The notes: generated by a model from the letters alone, not told the origin. Numbered from the stretch's first letter, positions 27,859 through 37,424 are shown. The stretch: DNA of 64,000 nucleotides from Stenotrophomonas sp. ZAC14D1_NAIMI4_1 (GCF_003086775.1 NZ_CP026001.1:1824407-1888406), one strand, 5' to 3'. Translations and numbers: made by a program.

Positions 27859-28338
27859 TCACTTGGATTGGGCGGCCTTCAGTTCGGCAAGCACGGCGTC
27901 GGCATGGCCGGCGACCTTGACCTTGCGCCAGGACTGCACGAGTTGGCTGTCGGGAGAAATCAGGAAGGTGCTGCGTTCGATGCCACGTACCTGCTTGCCG
28001 TACATGTTCTTCATCTTGATGACGTCGAAGGCGGTGCACAGCGCTTCGTCGGCATCGCTGACCAGCGGGAAGTTGAAGCCCTGCTTGGCGCAGAAGTTGT
28101 CGTGCGACTTCACCGAGTCGCGGGAGACGCCGAGCACGACCGCGCCGGCCTTCTTGAGTTCCGGCAGCAGCGCGTTGAAGTCGATGCCTTCGGTGGTGCA
28201 GCCGGGGGTGCTGTCCTTGGGGTAGAAGTACAGCACCAGCCACTGGCCTGCGTAATCGCCGAGGGTGGTCTGGTCACCGCCGGACAGTGCCAGCGGGAGG
28301 GAAAGGGTGGTGCTGTCCAGGGTATCGCCGTTGTTCAT
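27859..28338 (-). CDS. bcp: Thiol peroxidase of the Bcp/PrxQ family
   Basis: 159-residue thioredoxin-dependent peroxiredoxin that reduces H2O2 and organic peroxides in the cytoplasm. Peroxidatic Cys47 in YPKDSTPGCTTE; the second cysteine is Cys83 (NFCAKQGF), not the Cys+5 position of E. coli Bcp (here Gly-Ile-Asp follows). The Cys47/Cys83 pair is the arrangement known for Xylella PrxQ. ATG at 28338 is chosen (AGGAC upstream); the frame to 28392 lacks support. A strong terminator follows. Confidence 0.93.
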   Translation of the reverse strand: MNNGDTLDSTTLSLPLALSGGDQTTLGDYAGQWLVLYFYPKDSTPGCTTEGIDFNALLPELKKAGAVVLGVSRDSVKSHDNFCAKQGFNFPLVSDADEALCTAFDVIKMKNMYGKQVRGIERSTFLISPDSQLVQSWRKVKVAGHADAVLAELKAAQSK

Positions 28339-28429
28339 GAGGTCCTTCTGTCGAGCCTGGGTTGTTTCTACGACAATTGCATGAAACGCCACGCGCCCGT
28401 GAGAGGCGCGCGAAAATCCGCACGTCCGA

Positions 28430-28990
28430 TCAGAATTTCATCGGGTCCATGATCGCGTCCAGGTTCAGGTGGTCGCAGAATTCGAGGAAATCGTCGCGCA
28501 GCGCGGCGATGTGCATGTTGGCCGGCACGCCGATGGTGACCTGCGCGCTGAACATTTCAGCACCGGTCTGCATGGCGCGGTAACGCGTGCTCTGCAGGCT
28601 CTCGATGGTGATGCCCTGGCGGTCGAAGAAATCGGCCAGCTGGAACAGGATGCCCGGCTTGTCGGCGGCGATCACTTCGACGATGTACGGCAGCAGGTTG
28701 GACTGCGCCTGCTTGGCCTCGGTGCGGTACCAGACCAGCTTCAGGCCTTCCTCGCGCTCGAGCCGGGTCAGCATCGCTTCCAGCTTGGCCACCGAATCCC
28801 AGGAGCCGGTGGCCAGGGCGGTGACCGAGACATCGCGGCCGACCGTGGCCAGCCGAGCGTCCACCAGATTGCAGCCACTGTCGGCAATGCGGCGGGTGAC
28901 GGACAGCAGGGGGGACTCCGGATGCGTCGTGTAGGCGTTGATCAGGAGGTGGTTTTCGCTCGGCGCGGGGCGCGGGGTGGTGTCGGTCAA
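28430..28990 (-). CDS. gcvR: ACT-domain protein, glycine cleavage repressor (GcvR) family
   Basis: 186 residues with two ACT domains: [33 protein letters not shown] and [32 protein letters not shown]. GcvR-type proteins bind glycine and antagonise GcvA in control of the gcv operon. The start is taken as TTG at 28990 with GGAA 6 bases upstream, because no ATG is in frame before the first ACT domain; this is less sure than the protein call. Divergent from dapA. Confidence 0.8.
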   Translation of the reverse strand: MTDTTPRPAPSENHLLINAYTTHPESPLLSVTRRIADSGCNLVDARLATVGRDVSVTALATGSWDSVAKLEAMLTRLEREEGLKLVWYRTEAKQAQSNLLPYIVEVIAADKPGILFQLADFFDRQGITIESLQSTRYRAMQTGAEMFSAQVTIGVPANMHIAALRDDFLEFCDHLNLDAIMDPMKF

Positions 28991-29153
28991 GGCGATTCCG
29001 GGTAATGCATGGGTGAGTCTGAATGCCCGCCGGGGGCGGGAATCCACCGGTGTCCAGCATACTTGCCCGTGCTTTCGCGCCGCAAGTAACATTCAGGTGC
29101 CCCCGGCCTGTCGTGGCGGGCGTTTTCCCTCCCCAGCCAAGAGCAGCACGTCC

Positions 29154-30047
29154 TTGTCCCTTTCCGGCCTCATCACCGCGCTGGCGACCCCGTTCCGGGC
29201 CGACGGCTCCCTCGACCCCGACGGTTGGCAGCGCCTGCTGCACCTGCAGCTGGAGGGCGGCGTCCAGGGCGTCGTCGTTGCCGGCTCGACCGGCGAAGCA
29301 GCCACCCTGTCCGATGCGGAGTACGACCAGCTGCTGGCCAGCGCCGTCGAGCGCATCGCCGGCCGCGTCCCGGTCCTGGCCGGCACCGGCCTGTCCGGTA
29401 CCGCCAAGACCATTGAACAGACCCGCCGCGCCGCCGCGCTCGGCGCCACCCACGCCCTGGTGGTGACCCCGCCGTACGTGCGGCCCACCCAGGCCGGCCT
29501 GATCGCGCATTACCGCGCCGTGGCCGACCAGGGCGGCCTGCCGGTGGTGCTGTACAACGTGCCCGGCCGCACCGGCTGCGACATGCTGCCGGAGACCGTG
29601 TCCGAGCTCGCCAGCCACCCGAACATCGTCGCCATCAAGGAAGCGGTGGGCGACATGGGGCGCGTGCAGGCCCTGCTGGCCCTGGCGGGTCCGGAGTTCG
29701 CCGTGCTCAGTGGCGATGACGGCACCGCCGCCCGCTCGATCCAGGCCGGCATGGCCGGGCTGATCTCGGTCGGTTCCAACGTGCTGCCCGGTGCCTACCG
29801 TCGCATGTGCGCGCTGGCTGCCGCCCACGAACATGACGCCACTGAATCCTGGGATGCGCGCCTGCAGCCGTTCCATGATTTCTGCGGCGTCGAACCCAAC
29901 CCGATCCCGGTCAAGGCGCTGCTGCGCCGCATCGGCATCGGCCATGACCTGCGCCTGCCGCTGCTGCCGCTTTCGGCCGCACACCAGCCCGCGGCCGACC
30001 ATCTCGCCGGTGACATCGCCGCCCTTGAAGCCCTTTCCAGCCACTGA
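29154..30047 (+). CDS. dapA: 4-hydroxy-tetrahydrodipicolinate synthase DapA
   Basis: 297-residue enzyme of lysine and peptidoglycan-precursor synthesis condensing pyruvate with aspartate semialdehyde. Signatures: GSTGEAATL (pyruvate-binding Thr pair), [14 protein letters not shown] (catalytic Tyr) and the Schiff-base Lys in [13 protein letters not shown]. The TTG start at 29154 places LITALATPF at the N-terminus as in the family; the frame extends upstream without conserved sequence. Followed by a BamC-like lipoprotein gene, the same order as dapA-bamC in E. coli. Confidence 0.95.
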   Translation: MSLSGLITALATPFRADGSLDPDGWQRLLHLQLEGGVQGVVVAGSTGEAATLSDAEYDQLLASAVERIAGRVPVLAGTGLSGTAKTIEQTRRAAALGATHALVVTPPYVRPTQAGLIAHYRAVADQGGLPVVLYNVPGRTGCDMLPETVSELASHPNIVAIKEAVGDMGRVQALLALAGPEFAVLSGDDGTAARSIQAGMAGLISVGSNVLPGAYRRMCALAAAHEHDATESWDARLQPFHDFCGVEPNPIPVKALLRRIGIGHDLRLPLLPLSAAHQPAADHLAGDIAALEALSSH

Positions 30048-30079
30048 CCTGTTGTCGTGGCCTGATCCAGGAGATCCAC

Positions 30080-30595
30080 ATGCGTCAATCCGTTTCCACT
30101 GTCCGCGTGCTGTCCTACGCCCTGCTTGCCATCGCCGTCGCTGCCGGCACCACCGGTTGCTTCAAGCGTGGCGCCAAGGGTGATTACGCCCTGGCGCCCG
30201 AAATGCGCCCGCTGGAAGTGCCGCCGGATCTGAACGTCCCGGCCGGTGCCGGTGGCAACCAGGTGCCGGCGCTGAGCTCGGCCACCAAGCCGGCCGCTCC
30301 GGCCGCCGCCGCCCCGGCCGCTGGCAACAGCGGTTTCACCATCCCGGGCAGCAAGGAAGAGGCCTTCGGCAAGGTCGGCACCGCGCTGGAAGGCGTGGAG
30401 GGCCTGACCATCGCCAGCCGCGCGCAGCTGCTGGGTTCGTATGACGTGGCCTATGAAGGCAGCAACTTCCTGGTCCGCGTGGTCGCCGTCGATGCCGGTG
30501 CCTACATCTCCGCGGTCGACCCGCGTGGCCTGCCGGCCACCGCCGAAGCCCCGGTGAAGCTGATTGCCGCACTGAAGGCGAAGCTGGCGCAGTAA
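30080..30595 (+). CDS. Short BamC-like lipoprotein
   Basis: 171-residue lipoprotein with lipobox TTGC (Cys about 27) and the segment MRPLEVPPDL, which is the N-terminal signature of BamC (NlpB), the lipoprotein of the outer-membrane assembly complex that binds BamD. An Ala/Pro linker and one globular domain (FTIPGSKEEAFGKVGTALEG) follow. E. coli BamC has about 344 residues and two globular domains, so this protein seems to hold only one. Its position after dapA supports the assignment. Confidence 0.75.
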   Translation: MRQSVSTVRVLSYALLAIAVAAGTTGCFKRGAKGDYALAPEMRPLEVPPDLNVPAGAGGNQVPALSSATKPAAPAAAAPAAGNSGFTIPGSKEEAFGKVGTALEGVEGLTIASRAQLLGSYDVAYEGSNFLVRVVAVDAGAYISAVDPRGLPATAEAPVKLIAALKAKLAQ

Positions 30596-30610
30596 GCGCG
30601 GTCGAGGTTC

Positions 30611-30669
30611 CGCCGGGCATTGCCCGGCGCTACCCTTCGCTCTGGTAGACGCCAACCTTGGTTGGCGCC
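30611..30669. repeat. Two SMAG-type hairpins
   Basis: CGCCGGGCATTGCCCGGCGC...CTAC (30611-30634, minus orientation) and GTAGACGCCAACCTTGGTTG (30645-30669, plus) form an inverted pair after the BamC-like gene. Confidence 0.85.
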
Positions 30670-30675
30670 ACCCAC

Positions 30676-30703
30676 AAAAAAGGGCGCCCAGGGCGCCCTT
30701 TTT
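30676..30703. terminator. Bidirectional intrinsic terminator
   Basis: AAAAAA-GGGCGCCC-A-GGGCGCCC-TTTTT between the convergent BamC-like gene and fdxA serves both strands. Confidence 0.9.
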
Positions 30704-30724
30704 CGTTGCCGCAACAGGCGCTTC

Positions 30725-31048
30725 TCAGCGCTCCAGCAGCGGCAGCTTGTCCGGCTTGCCGTCCCACTCGCCGGCATCGGCGGGCGGATCCTTGCGCACG
30801 GTCAGCACCGGCCACTCCTTGGCGAGCTCGGCATTGAGGCCCACGAACACTTCCTGGCCGGCCGGGACATCGTCCTCCGGGAAGATCGCGTTGACCGGGC
30901 ACTCCGGCTCACAGAGGGTGCAGTCGATGCACTCGTCCGGGTCGATCACCAGGAAGTTCGGGCCTTCGTGGAAGCAGTCCACGGGGCACACTTCCACGCA
31001 ATCGGTGTGTTTGCACTTGATGCAGTTTTCGGTGACGACAAAGGGCAT
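30725..31048 (-). CDS. fdxA: Seven-iron ferredoxin FdxA
   Basis: 107-residue [3Fe-4S][4Fe-4S] ferredoxin of the Azotobacter FdI type. Cysteines at about 9, 12 is followed by the extended spacing to 17, then 21 and 25 in the first half, and [12 protein letters not shown] (about 40-50) in the second. The long C-terminal tail after the clusters is typical of this class. Electron partner unknown. Monocistronic, with terminators shared with the convergent gene. Confidence 0.95.
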   Translation of the reverse strand: MPFVVTENCIKCKHTDCVEVCPVDCFHEGPNFLVIDPDECIDCTLCEPECPVNAIFPEDDVPAGQEVFVGLNAELAKEWPVLTVRKDPPADAGEWDGKPDKLPLLER

Positions 31049-31235
31049 AAGGGGGGAGGCAGATCCGTCTTCAAGCGGACAATTCTAGAACAGGTTGAAC
31101 GCGCGCGCTGCCGTTGGACCAACCGGCACCGTGCGCAGTGGCGATTCTGGACAGGTGGCGAGGGTGTGCGGCCACCGCGCAGCGGCACTTTGCGGCACTG
31201 CACATTGCCAAGCCGGGGAAGCCCCCGGCAGACTC

Positions 31236-31255
31236 GTTGTCCATCGGTGGACAAC
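31236..31255. promoter_or_regulatory. Inverted repeat upstream of xylB
   Basis: GTTGTCCA-tcgg-TGGACAAC is a perfect 8-bp inverted repeat centred about 50 bases before the xylB start. It has the symmetry of a repressor operator and does not start with GTAG like the repeats. No regulator gene is nearby. The rest of 31049-31294 shows nothing recognisable. Confidence 0.45.
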
Positions 31256-31294
31256 GGGCGGTGAAGCGGTGCGGATCGCAGGGATGGGCAGAGC

Positions 31295-32788
31295 ATGAGC
31301 GTGTATCTGGGCATCGACGCCGGCACGCAGAGCGTGAAAGTGATCGCCTACGACGCGGCGGCACGCGCGGTGCTGGCGCAGCAGGCCCGGCCGCTGGAGC
31401 TGTCGGCGACAGCCGACGGTGGCCGCGAGCAGAACGCCGCCGATTGGGTAAAGGCGCTGGTGGAGGCGATCCAGGCCCTGCCCGGGCCGGTGCGCGCGCA
31501 GGTGCGAGGGCTGGCGGTGTCCGGCCAGCAGCACGGCTTCGTGCCGTTGGGGCGCGACAACCGCGCGCTGGGCCCGGTCAAGCTCTGGTGCGACACCAGC
31601 ACCAGCGCCGAATGCGAGGACATCACCGCCACCCTGGGCGGGGCGGCAGCGTGCATTGCCGAGGCGGGCAACGACCTGCGGGTGGGCTACACCGCATCCA
31701 AACTGCGCTGGACCCGCCAGCACCGGCCCGAGGTGGATGCGGCCCTGGACGGCATCGCCCTGCCGCACGACTACCTGAACCTGTGGCTGACCGGACAGCG
31801 CTTCATGGAGGCCGGTGACGCCTCCGGCACGGGCTGGCTGGATGTGCGCCGGCGCGACTGGTCACCGGCAATGCTGGCCGCCACGGATGAGCGCCGTGAT
31901 CTGGCGGCGCTGCTGCCGCCGCTGGTCGGCCCGGAGCAGGGCTACACGCTGCTGCCGGCGATCGCCGCACTGCTGGGGCTGCCGCCCGGCATCCGCGTGG
32001 CAGTCGGTGGCGGCGACAACATGATGGCGGCGATCGGCACTGGTGCGGTGCGCGAGGGGCGGCTGAGCATGAGCCTGGGCACCTCCGGCACGTTGTTCGC
32101 CTGGAGCGCCACGCCCTGCGTCGATGCGCAAGGGCGCTGGGCCGCGTTCTGCGCTTCCGACGGCGGCTGGCTGCCGTTGATCTGCACGATGAACTGCACG
32201 ATCGCCACCGGCCAGGTCGCCGCGCTGCTGGGCCAGTCGCCCGCGCAGTGCGAAGACCTGCTGGCACAGAGCACGCCCGGTGCCGATGGGCTGGTGATGC
32301 TGCCGTTCTTCAATGGCGAGCGCAGCCCCGACCTGCCACTGGCGCGCGGCGCCCTGCATGGGCTGGACCTGCACAACCTGACCCCGGCCAACCTCTACCG
32401 CGCCGCGATGGAGGGCGCCAGCTACAGCCTGCGGCTGGGCCATGACGCGCTGGTCGAAGGTGGCCTGCATGGGCAACGCCTGGTGCTGACCGGCGGCGGC
32501 GCCAACAGCTCAGCGTGGCGACAGCTGATTGCCGACCTGTTCCAGCTGCCGGTGGTCGTGCCGGTGCAGGCCGAAGGTGCAGCCTTCGGTGCCGCGCTGC
32601 AGGCGCTGTGGCTGTGCGAAGGGCAGGGCCGGGCGCTGGCCGATCTGGTTGATGAGCACCTGCAGTTCGACGCCGCCCTTGCCGCCCGGCCCGATCCCAC
32701 GCGCGCCGCCGCCTACGAGGCCGGCTACCAGCGTTTCGTCCACCACCTGCAGGCGTTGACGCCGCTGTTCCAGCAGCGCCTGCCCTGA
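31295..32788 (+). CDS. xylB: Xylulokinase XylB
   Basis: 497-residue FGGY-family sugar kinase that phosphorylates D-xylulose to xylulose 5-phosphate. N-terminal phosphate loop [17 protein letters not shown], substrate region [14 protein letters not shown], and the C-terminal ATP-binding region [20 protein letters not shown]. First gene of the xylB-xylA-porter cluster, 23 bases before xylA. The pairing with xylA decides xylulose over other pentuloses. Confidence 0.95.
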   Translation: MSVYLGIDAGTQSVKVIAYDAAARAVLAQQARPLELSATADGGREQNAADWVKALVEAIQALPGPVRAQVRGLAVSGQQHGFVPLGRDNRALGPVKLWCDTSTSAECEDITATLGGAAACIAEAGNDLRVGYTASKLRWTRQHRPEVDAALDGIALPHDYLNLWLTGQRFMEAGDASGTGWLDVRRRDWSPAMLAATDERRDLAALLPPLVGPEQGYTLLPAIAALLGLPPGIRVAVGGGDNMMAAIGTGAVREGRLSMSLGTSGTLFAWSATPCVDAQGRWAAFCASDGGWLPLICTMNCTIATGQVAALLGQSPAQCEDLLAQSTPGADGLVMLPFFNGERSPDLPLARGALHGLDLHNLTPANLYRAAMEGASYSLRLGHDALVEGGLHGQRLVLTGGGANSSAWRQLIADLFQLPVVVPVQAEGAAFGAALQALWLCEGQGRALADLVDEHLQFDAALAARPDPTRAAAYEAGYQRFVHHLQALTPLFQQRLP

Positions 32789-32811
32789 TCCCGAAGAAGG
32801 AAGCATCGTCC

Positions 32812-34152
32812 ATGGCAACCCCGTTCCATGTTGGTCAGCGTGAGTACTTCCCCGGCATCGGCCGCATCCCCTTCGAGGGCCGCGATTCCGACAATCCCCT
32901 GGCCTTCAAGGTCTACGACGCACAGAAGCAGATCGGCGGGTGCAGCATGGCCGAGCACCTGCGCTTTGCCGTGGCCTACTGGCACAGTTTCTGCGGCGCC
33001 GGCCAGGACCCCTTCGGGCCGGGCACCCGGGCCTACCCGTGGGACCACGGCGCTACCGCGCTGGCCCGCGCCGAAGCGCGCTGCGACGCCGCGTTCGAGT
33101 TCTTCACCAAGCTGGGCGTGCCGTACTGGTGCTTCCATGACGTGGACCTGGCGCCGGATGCGGACGACATCGGCGAATACCGCGCCAACCTCGCGCACAT
33201 GGTCGAGCTGGCCGGCCAGCGCCAGCAGCAGACCGGCATGCAGCTGCTGTGGGGCACGGCCAACCTGTTCTCGCACCCGCGCTACATGAATGGTGCGGCC
33301 ACCAACCCGGACTTCGCCGTGGTCGCGCGCGCGGCGGTGCAGGTGCGTGCGGCGCTGGAGGCCACCGTGGCATTGGGTGGCAGCAACTACGTGTTCTGGG
33401 GCGGTCGCGAAGGCTATGCCTGCCTGCTCAACACCGACATGAAGCGCGAACAGGCGCATCTGGCGCGGTTCCTTGCCGCGGCCCGCGACCATGGCCGCAG
33501 CATCGGCTTCCAGGGCACCTTCCTGATCGAGCCCAAGCCGATGGAGCCGATGCACCACCAGTACGACTTCGACAGCGCCACCGTGGTCGGCTTCCTGCGC
33601 GAGCACGGCCTGGACGCCGATTTCAAGCTGAACATCGAGGCCAACCACGCCACCCTGTCCGGGCATACCTTCGCACACGACCTGCAGGTGGCTGCCGATG
33701 CCGGCCTGCTGGGCAGCATCGACGCCAACCGCGGCAACCCGCAGAACGGCTGGGATACCGACCAGTTCCCGACCGACCTGTACGACGCCACCGGCGCCAT
33801 GCTGGTGGTGCTGCGGCAGGGCGGGCTGGGCCATGGCGGCCTGAACTTCGATGCCAAGGTGCGCCGCGAGTCGAGCGACCCGCAGGACCTGTTCCTGGCC
33901 CATATCGGCGGCATGGATGCCTTCGCCCGCGGCCTGGAAGTGGCCCATGCGCTGCTGCAGGCCTCGCCGCTGGAGACGTGGCGGCGCGAGCGCTATGCCA
34001 GCTTCGACCATGGCCCGGGCCAGGCCTTTGCCGCCGGCCAGCTCAGCCTGGACGACCTCTGCGCGCATGCCCAGCAGGCCGGCGAACCGCGCCAGCGTAG
34101 CGGCCGGCAGGAAGCCTATGAGAACCTGCTGAACCAGTACCTGCTGCGCTGA
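32812..34152 (+). CDS. xylA: Xylose isomerase XylA
   Basis: 446-residue class II xylose isomerase interconverting D-xylose and D-xylulose with two divalent metals. Signature [20 protein letters not shown] and [17 protein letters not shown] with metal-ligand Glu, plus [14 protein letters not shown] and the C-terminal [16 protein letters not shown]. Length and order match the family. It follows xylB and precedes a sugar porter in the same operon. Confidence 0.97.
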   Translation: MATPFHVGQREYFPGIGRIPFEGRDSDNPLAFKVYDAQKQIGGCSMAEHLRFAVAYWHSFCGAGQDPFGPGTRAYPWDHGATALARAEARCDAAFEFFTKLGVPYWCFHDVDLAPDADDIGEYRANLAHMVELAGQRQQQTGMQLLWGTANLFSHPRYMNGAATNPDFAVVARAAVQVRAALEATVALGGSNYVFWGGREGYACLLNTDMKREQAHLARFLAAARDHGRSIGFQGTFLIEPKPMEPMHHQYDFDSATVVGFLREHGLDADFKLNIEANHATLSGHTFAHDLQVAADAGLLGSIDANRGNPQNGWDTDQFPTDLYDATGAMLVVLRQGGLGHGGLNFDAKVRRESSDPQDLFLAHIGGMDAFARGLEVAHALLQASPLETWRRERYASFDHGPGQAFAAGQLSLDDLCAHAQQAGEPRQRSGRQEAYENLLNQYLLR

Positions 34153-34184
34153 GCGGCCGGCCCACCCCTTTCGCGGAAGACCCA

Positions 34185-35609
34185 ATGTCCACAGCGATTC
34201 CTGCAAACGCCGGCACGCGCGGCGAAAACACCGCCTTCATCGTCCTGATCAGTTGCGTGGCCACCCTGGGGGGCTTCCTGTTCGGCTTCGACAGCGGCGT
34301 GATCAACGGTACAGTCGACGGCCTGCGCCAGGCGTTCAATTCCAGCGAGGCCGCGCTGGGCTTCGAGGTGGCGTCGATGCTGCTGGGCTGCGCGATCGGT
34401 GCATTCGTGGCCGGGCGGCTGGGCGACCTGCTGGGCCGGCGCAGCGTGCTGATCATTTCGGCGGTGCTGTTCCTGCTGTCGGCGCTGGGCGCGGGCGCGG
34501 CGCATGCCTCGTGGCTGTTCGTGGCCGCGCGCATGGTCGGCGGCTTCGCGGTGGGCGCGGCCAGCGTGATGTCGCCGGCCTACATCGCCGAAGTGGCCTC
34601 GGCGCGCTACCGCGGCAAGCTGGCGACGGTGCAGCAGATGGCCATCATCAGCGGCCTGTTCGCGGCGTTCCTCAGCAATTTCCTGCTGGCGCGCGCCGCC
34701 GGTGCTTCCACCGAGGTGCTGTGGCTGGGGCAGGAGGCGTGGCGCTGGATGTTCTGGATGCAGGCGATTCCGTCGCTGCTGTTCCTGGTGCTGCTGCTGG
34801 CCATCCCGGAAAGCCCGCGCTTCCTGGTGGCCAAGGGGCGCCAGGCGCAGGCCGAGGCGGTGCTGGTGAAGCTGTACGGTGCGGGCGAGGCGCGGACCAA
34901 GCGCAGCGAGATCGAGGGCAGCCTGGCCCAGGACCAGCACCGGCCGAGCTTCGCCGACCTGAAGGACAAGGCCACCGGCCGCCTGCGCAGCATCGTCTGG
35001 GTGGGTATCGGCCTGGCGGTGCTGCAGCAGCTGGTGGGCATCAACGTGGTGTTCTACTACGGCGCGGTGCTGTGGCAGGCAGTGGGCTTCTCGGAGAACG
35101 ATGCGCTGCTGATCAACGTGCTGTCCGGCGCGCTCAGCATCGGTGCCTGCCTGGTGACGGTGCTGCTGATCGACCGCATCGGCCGCAAGCCGCTGCTGTG
35201 GGTCGGCTCGGTGGGCATGGCCGTTGCGCTGGCGCTGATGGTGGTGGCCTTTGCCAGTGGCAGCCTGGTCGATGGCAGGCTGCAGCTGTCCGACGGCATG
35301 GGCCGGCTGGCGCTGGTGGCCGCCAATGTCTACGTGGTGTTCTTCAACATGTCGTGGGGCCCGGTGATGTGGGTGATGCTGGGTGAGATGTTCCCGAACC
35401 AGATCCGCGGCTCGGCGCTGGCGGTGGCCGGCGCGGCGCAGTGGACGTCGAACTTCGCCATCACCGTCACCTTCCCGATGCTGCTGGCCGGCATCGGCCT
35501 GGCCGGTGCGTACGGCATCTACACCGTGGCGGCCTTCCTCTCGATCTTCTTCGTGGTCCGCTACGTCCGCGAGACCAAGGGCAAGGAACTGGAGCAGATG
35601 GAAGGCTGA
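34185..35609 (+). CDS. MFS sugar porter (xylose/proton symporter-like)
   Basis: 474-residue sugar porter family protein with 12 helices. Signatures: GFLFGFDSGVINGT in helix 1, GRLGDLLGRRSVL (motif A) , PESPRFLVAKGR at the end of the N-terminal half, QQLVGINVVFYYGA in helix 7 and PVMWVMLGEMFPNQIRG near helix 10. It lies 32 bases after xylA in the same direction, so xylose uptake is the likely role. Related XylE/GalP proteins carry other hexoses and pentoses. Confidence 0.9.
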   Translation: MSTAIPANAGTRGENTAFIVLISCVATLGGFLFGFDSGVINGTVDGLRQAFNSSEAALGFEVASMLLGCAIGAFVAGRLGDLLGRRSVLIISAVLFLLSALGAGAAHASWLFVAARMVGGFAVGAASVMSPAYIAEVASARYRGKLATVQQMAIISGLFAAFLSNFLLARAAGASTEVLWLGQEAWRWMFWMQAIPSLLFLVLLLAIPESPRFLVAKGRQAQAEAVLVKLYGAGEARTKRSEIEGSLAQDQHRPSFADLKDKATGRLRSIVWVGIGLAVLQQLVGINVVFYYGAVLWQAVGFSENDALLINVLSGALSIGACLVTVLLIDRIGRKPLLWVGSVGMAVALALMVVAFASGSLVDGRLQLSDGMGRLALVAANVYVVFFNMSWGPVMWVMLGEMFPNQIRGSALAVAGAAQWTSNFAITVTFPMLLAGIGLAGAYGIYTVAAFLSIFFVVRYVRETKGKELEQMEG

Positions 35610-35671
35610 CGGCCGGCCTGCGTTTCAGCGCCTCCTTTCTCCGTGGGGGAGGCGGCAGGCCAGCCGATCCA

Positions 35672-35783
35672 GGACACGCCGTAAACCCATCCATGGGGGC
35701 TCGATGGCGCCTTGCTCGCGTGCGCTGTCCTGCGCACACGAGCAAGGCGCCATCGAGCACCATGGATGGGCTTTTGCGTGTCC
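35672..35783. repeat. Long palindromic element, copy C
   Basis: One nearly continuous hairpin: GGACACGC/GCGTGTCC outside, CCCATCCATG/CATGGATGGG next, and a perfect 20-bp inner stem (35699-35718 with 35739-35758). The left side reads ACGCCGTAAACCCATCCATG, the core shared with copies A, B and D. It fills most of the gap between the sugar porter and tRNA-Glu; the flanking sequence is only weakly paired. Confidence 0.75.
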
Positions 35784-35871
35784 AGGCCAGGGTGGCCCGC
35801 CCCCTCAAACGCAGGAACAGGCGGGCGCCACAGCGACCAACCCACCGCAGCCATCAAACCCCGGAAAACAG

Positions 35872-35897
35872 AAAAGCCCGCACAAAGGCGGGCTTTT
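35872..35897 (-). terminator. Terminator between the porter gene and tRNA-Glu
   Basis: AAAAGCCCG ... CGGGCTTTT with flanking A and T runs; it can end transcription of tRNA-Glu on the minus strand and of the xyl operon on the plus strand. Confidence 0.85.
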
Positions 35898-35917
35898 TCG
35901 GTTCCTGCTGCGGCGAC

Positions 35918-35992
35918 TGGTGCTCCCTAGGGGACTCGAACCCCTGTTTTAGCCTTGAGAGGGCCACGTCCTAACCACTAGACGAAGGGAGC
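35918..35992 (-). tRNA. tRNA-Glu(CTC)
   Basis: 75 nt with encoded CCA. The minus strand begins GCTCCCTTCGTCTAGTGGTT; the anticodon loop CTCTCAA gives anticodon CTC (codon GAG), the T-arm is CAGGGGTTCGAGTCCCCT and the acceptor stem GCTCCCT/AGGGAGC. The D-arm GTCTAGTGGTTAGGAC is typical of tRNA-Glu. Confidence 0.96.
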
Positions 35993-36020
35993 AGTGTGTC
36001 GCTGCCGGGGCAGGAGCGCT

Positions 36021-36049
36021 AGTATATGCACCTCGATGCCATTGGGCAA
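36021..36049 (-). promoter_or_regulatory. Promoter of tRNA-Glu
   Basis: Minus-strand TTGCCC (36049-36044) and TATACT (36026-36021) with a 17-base spacer, predicted start about 20 bases before the tRNA. It overlaps the region where the divergent pcnB begins. Confidence 0.7.
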
Positions 36050-37421
36050 TCCCGAAACTTCAACCGGAAGCGCCAACATCATTTCCTCTGCTCCATCACC
36101 GTTCAGCCTGCGCGTCATCCCGCGCGACCAGCACACGATCTCCCGCAAGGACATCAGCCCCAATGCTTTGCGCGTGCTGTACCGCCTGCGCGATGCCGGC
36201 TTCGGCGCCTACCTTGTCGGTGGCGCGGTGCGCGACCTGCTGGTCAATGGCCAACCCAAGGATTTCGACGTGGCCACCGACGCCACGCCCGAACAGGTCA
36301 AGCAGCTGTTCCGCAACTGCCGCCTGATCGGCCGCCGTTTCCGCCTGGCCCACGTGGTCTTCGGCCGCGAGATCATCGAAGTCGCCACCTTCCGCGCCAA
36401 CAGCGATGACGGCAGCGGCGACCGCGAAATGGAAAACGGCATGCTCGTGCGCGACAACGTGTACGGCACCATCGAAGACGATGCCGTCCGCCGCGACTTC
36501 ACCTGCAACGCCCTGTACTACGCCATCGAGGATTTCTCGGTGCGTGATTACACCGGCGGCTTCGAGGACGTGCAGGCACGCCTGATGAAGCTCATCGGCG
36601 ATCCGGTGCAGCGCTACCAGGAAGACCCCGTGCGCATGCTGCGTGCGGTGCGCCTGGCCGCCAAGCTCGGTTTCCAGATCGAAGAAGGCACCGCCGCACC
36701 GATCCCGCACCTGGCCAACCTGCTCAACGAGGCCGCCCCGGCGCGCCTGTTCGAGGAAGTGCTCAAGCTGTTCCTGTCCGGGCACGGCGTGGCCAGCTTC
36801 GAAGGCCTGGAACGCTACGGCCTGTTCGACGTGCTGTTCCCGGAAAGCGGCAAGGCACTGAAGTCCAACCGCACCGGCGCGCTGCGCCGCATGCTGGTGG
36901 AAGGCCTGGCCAATACCGATGCACGCGTGGCCAACGACGAGCCCGTCTCGCCGGCGTTCCTGTTCGCGCTGCTGCTGTGGCCGGCCTACTGCCGCGCCCA
37001 GGCCAGCCTGCTCAAGCAGGGCGTGGCTCCGGAAGAAGCGCAGCGTCGCGCCGCCGACCGGGTCACCGTGCAGCAGCTGAGCACCATCGCCCTGCCGCGC
37101 CGCTTCTCGCTGCCGATGCAGGAGATCTGGCTTCTGCAGGCGCGCTTCAGCTCGCGCCAGCGCAAGCGCGTGTTCCGCACGCTCACCCACCCGCGCTTCC
37201 GCGCCGCCTTCGATTTCCTGGCCCTGCGCCAGGTCGCCTCGGCCGAGCACGAAGCCGACGTGGCGTTCTGGCGCGAGGCACAGGCGCAGTCCGGGCATGA
37301 GCTGGAATCCTCGCTGGATGCCATGCACACCGATGGTGGCGACGAGGAGGGTGGGGCACCGCGCAAGCGTCGCCGCCGTCGTCGTCGCACCGGTGCTGCC
37401 GGCGGCGGCGCTGCCGAGTAA
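36036..37421 (+). CDS. pcnB: Poly(A) polymerase I PcnB
   Basis: About 461-residue polymerase that adds 3' poly(A) tails to RNA and promotes decay. Nucleotidyltransferase signature LVGGAVRDLLVNGQPKDFDVATDA with the catalytic Asp pair, GRRFRLAHV, RRDFTCNALYY and RxxEDPVRMLRAVRLAAKLGF, and a basic C-terminus (RKRRRRRRR type). The upstream frame is open to 35994. ATG at 36036 has no visible Shine-Dalgarno; homology to E. coli only begins at RVIPRDQHTISRKDIS, and an in-frame ATC/ATT pair at 36078-36083 lies after GGAAG. Followed 3 bases later by folK. Confidence 0.92.
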   Translation: MPLGNPETSTGSANIISSAPSPFSLRVIPRDQHTISRKDISPNALRVLYRLRDAGFGAYLVGGAVRDLLVNGQPKDFDVATDATPEQVKQLFRNCRLIGRRFRLAHVVFGREIIEVATFRANSDDGSGDREMENGMLVRDNVYGTIEDDAVRRDFTCNALYYAIEDFSVRDYTGGFEDVQARLMKLIGDPVQRYQEDPVRMLRAVRLAAKLGFQIEEGTAAPIPHLANLLNEAAPARLFEEVLKLFLSGHGVASFEGLERYGLFDVLFPESGKALKSNRTGALRRMLVEGLANTDARVANDEPVSPAFLFALLLWPAYCRAQASLLKQGVAPEEAQRRAADRVTVQQLSTIALPRRFSLPMQEIWLLQARFSSRQRKRVFRTLTHPRFRAAFDFLALRQVASAEHEADVAFWREAQAQSGHELESSLDAMHTDGGDEEGGAPRKRRRRRRRTGAAGGGAAE

Positions 37422-37424
37422 GCC

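Noticed and set aside
26434..28452. 672-codon plus-strand frame opposite PhoH, bcp and gcvR
   Set aside because: Spans three real genes and their terminator on the other strand.
31082..31294. Gene remnant upstream of xylB
   Set aside because: Short frames there show no similarity I can recognise and overlap the dyad; treated as regulatory sequence.
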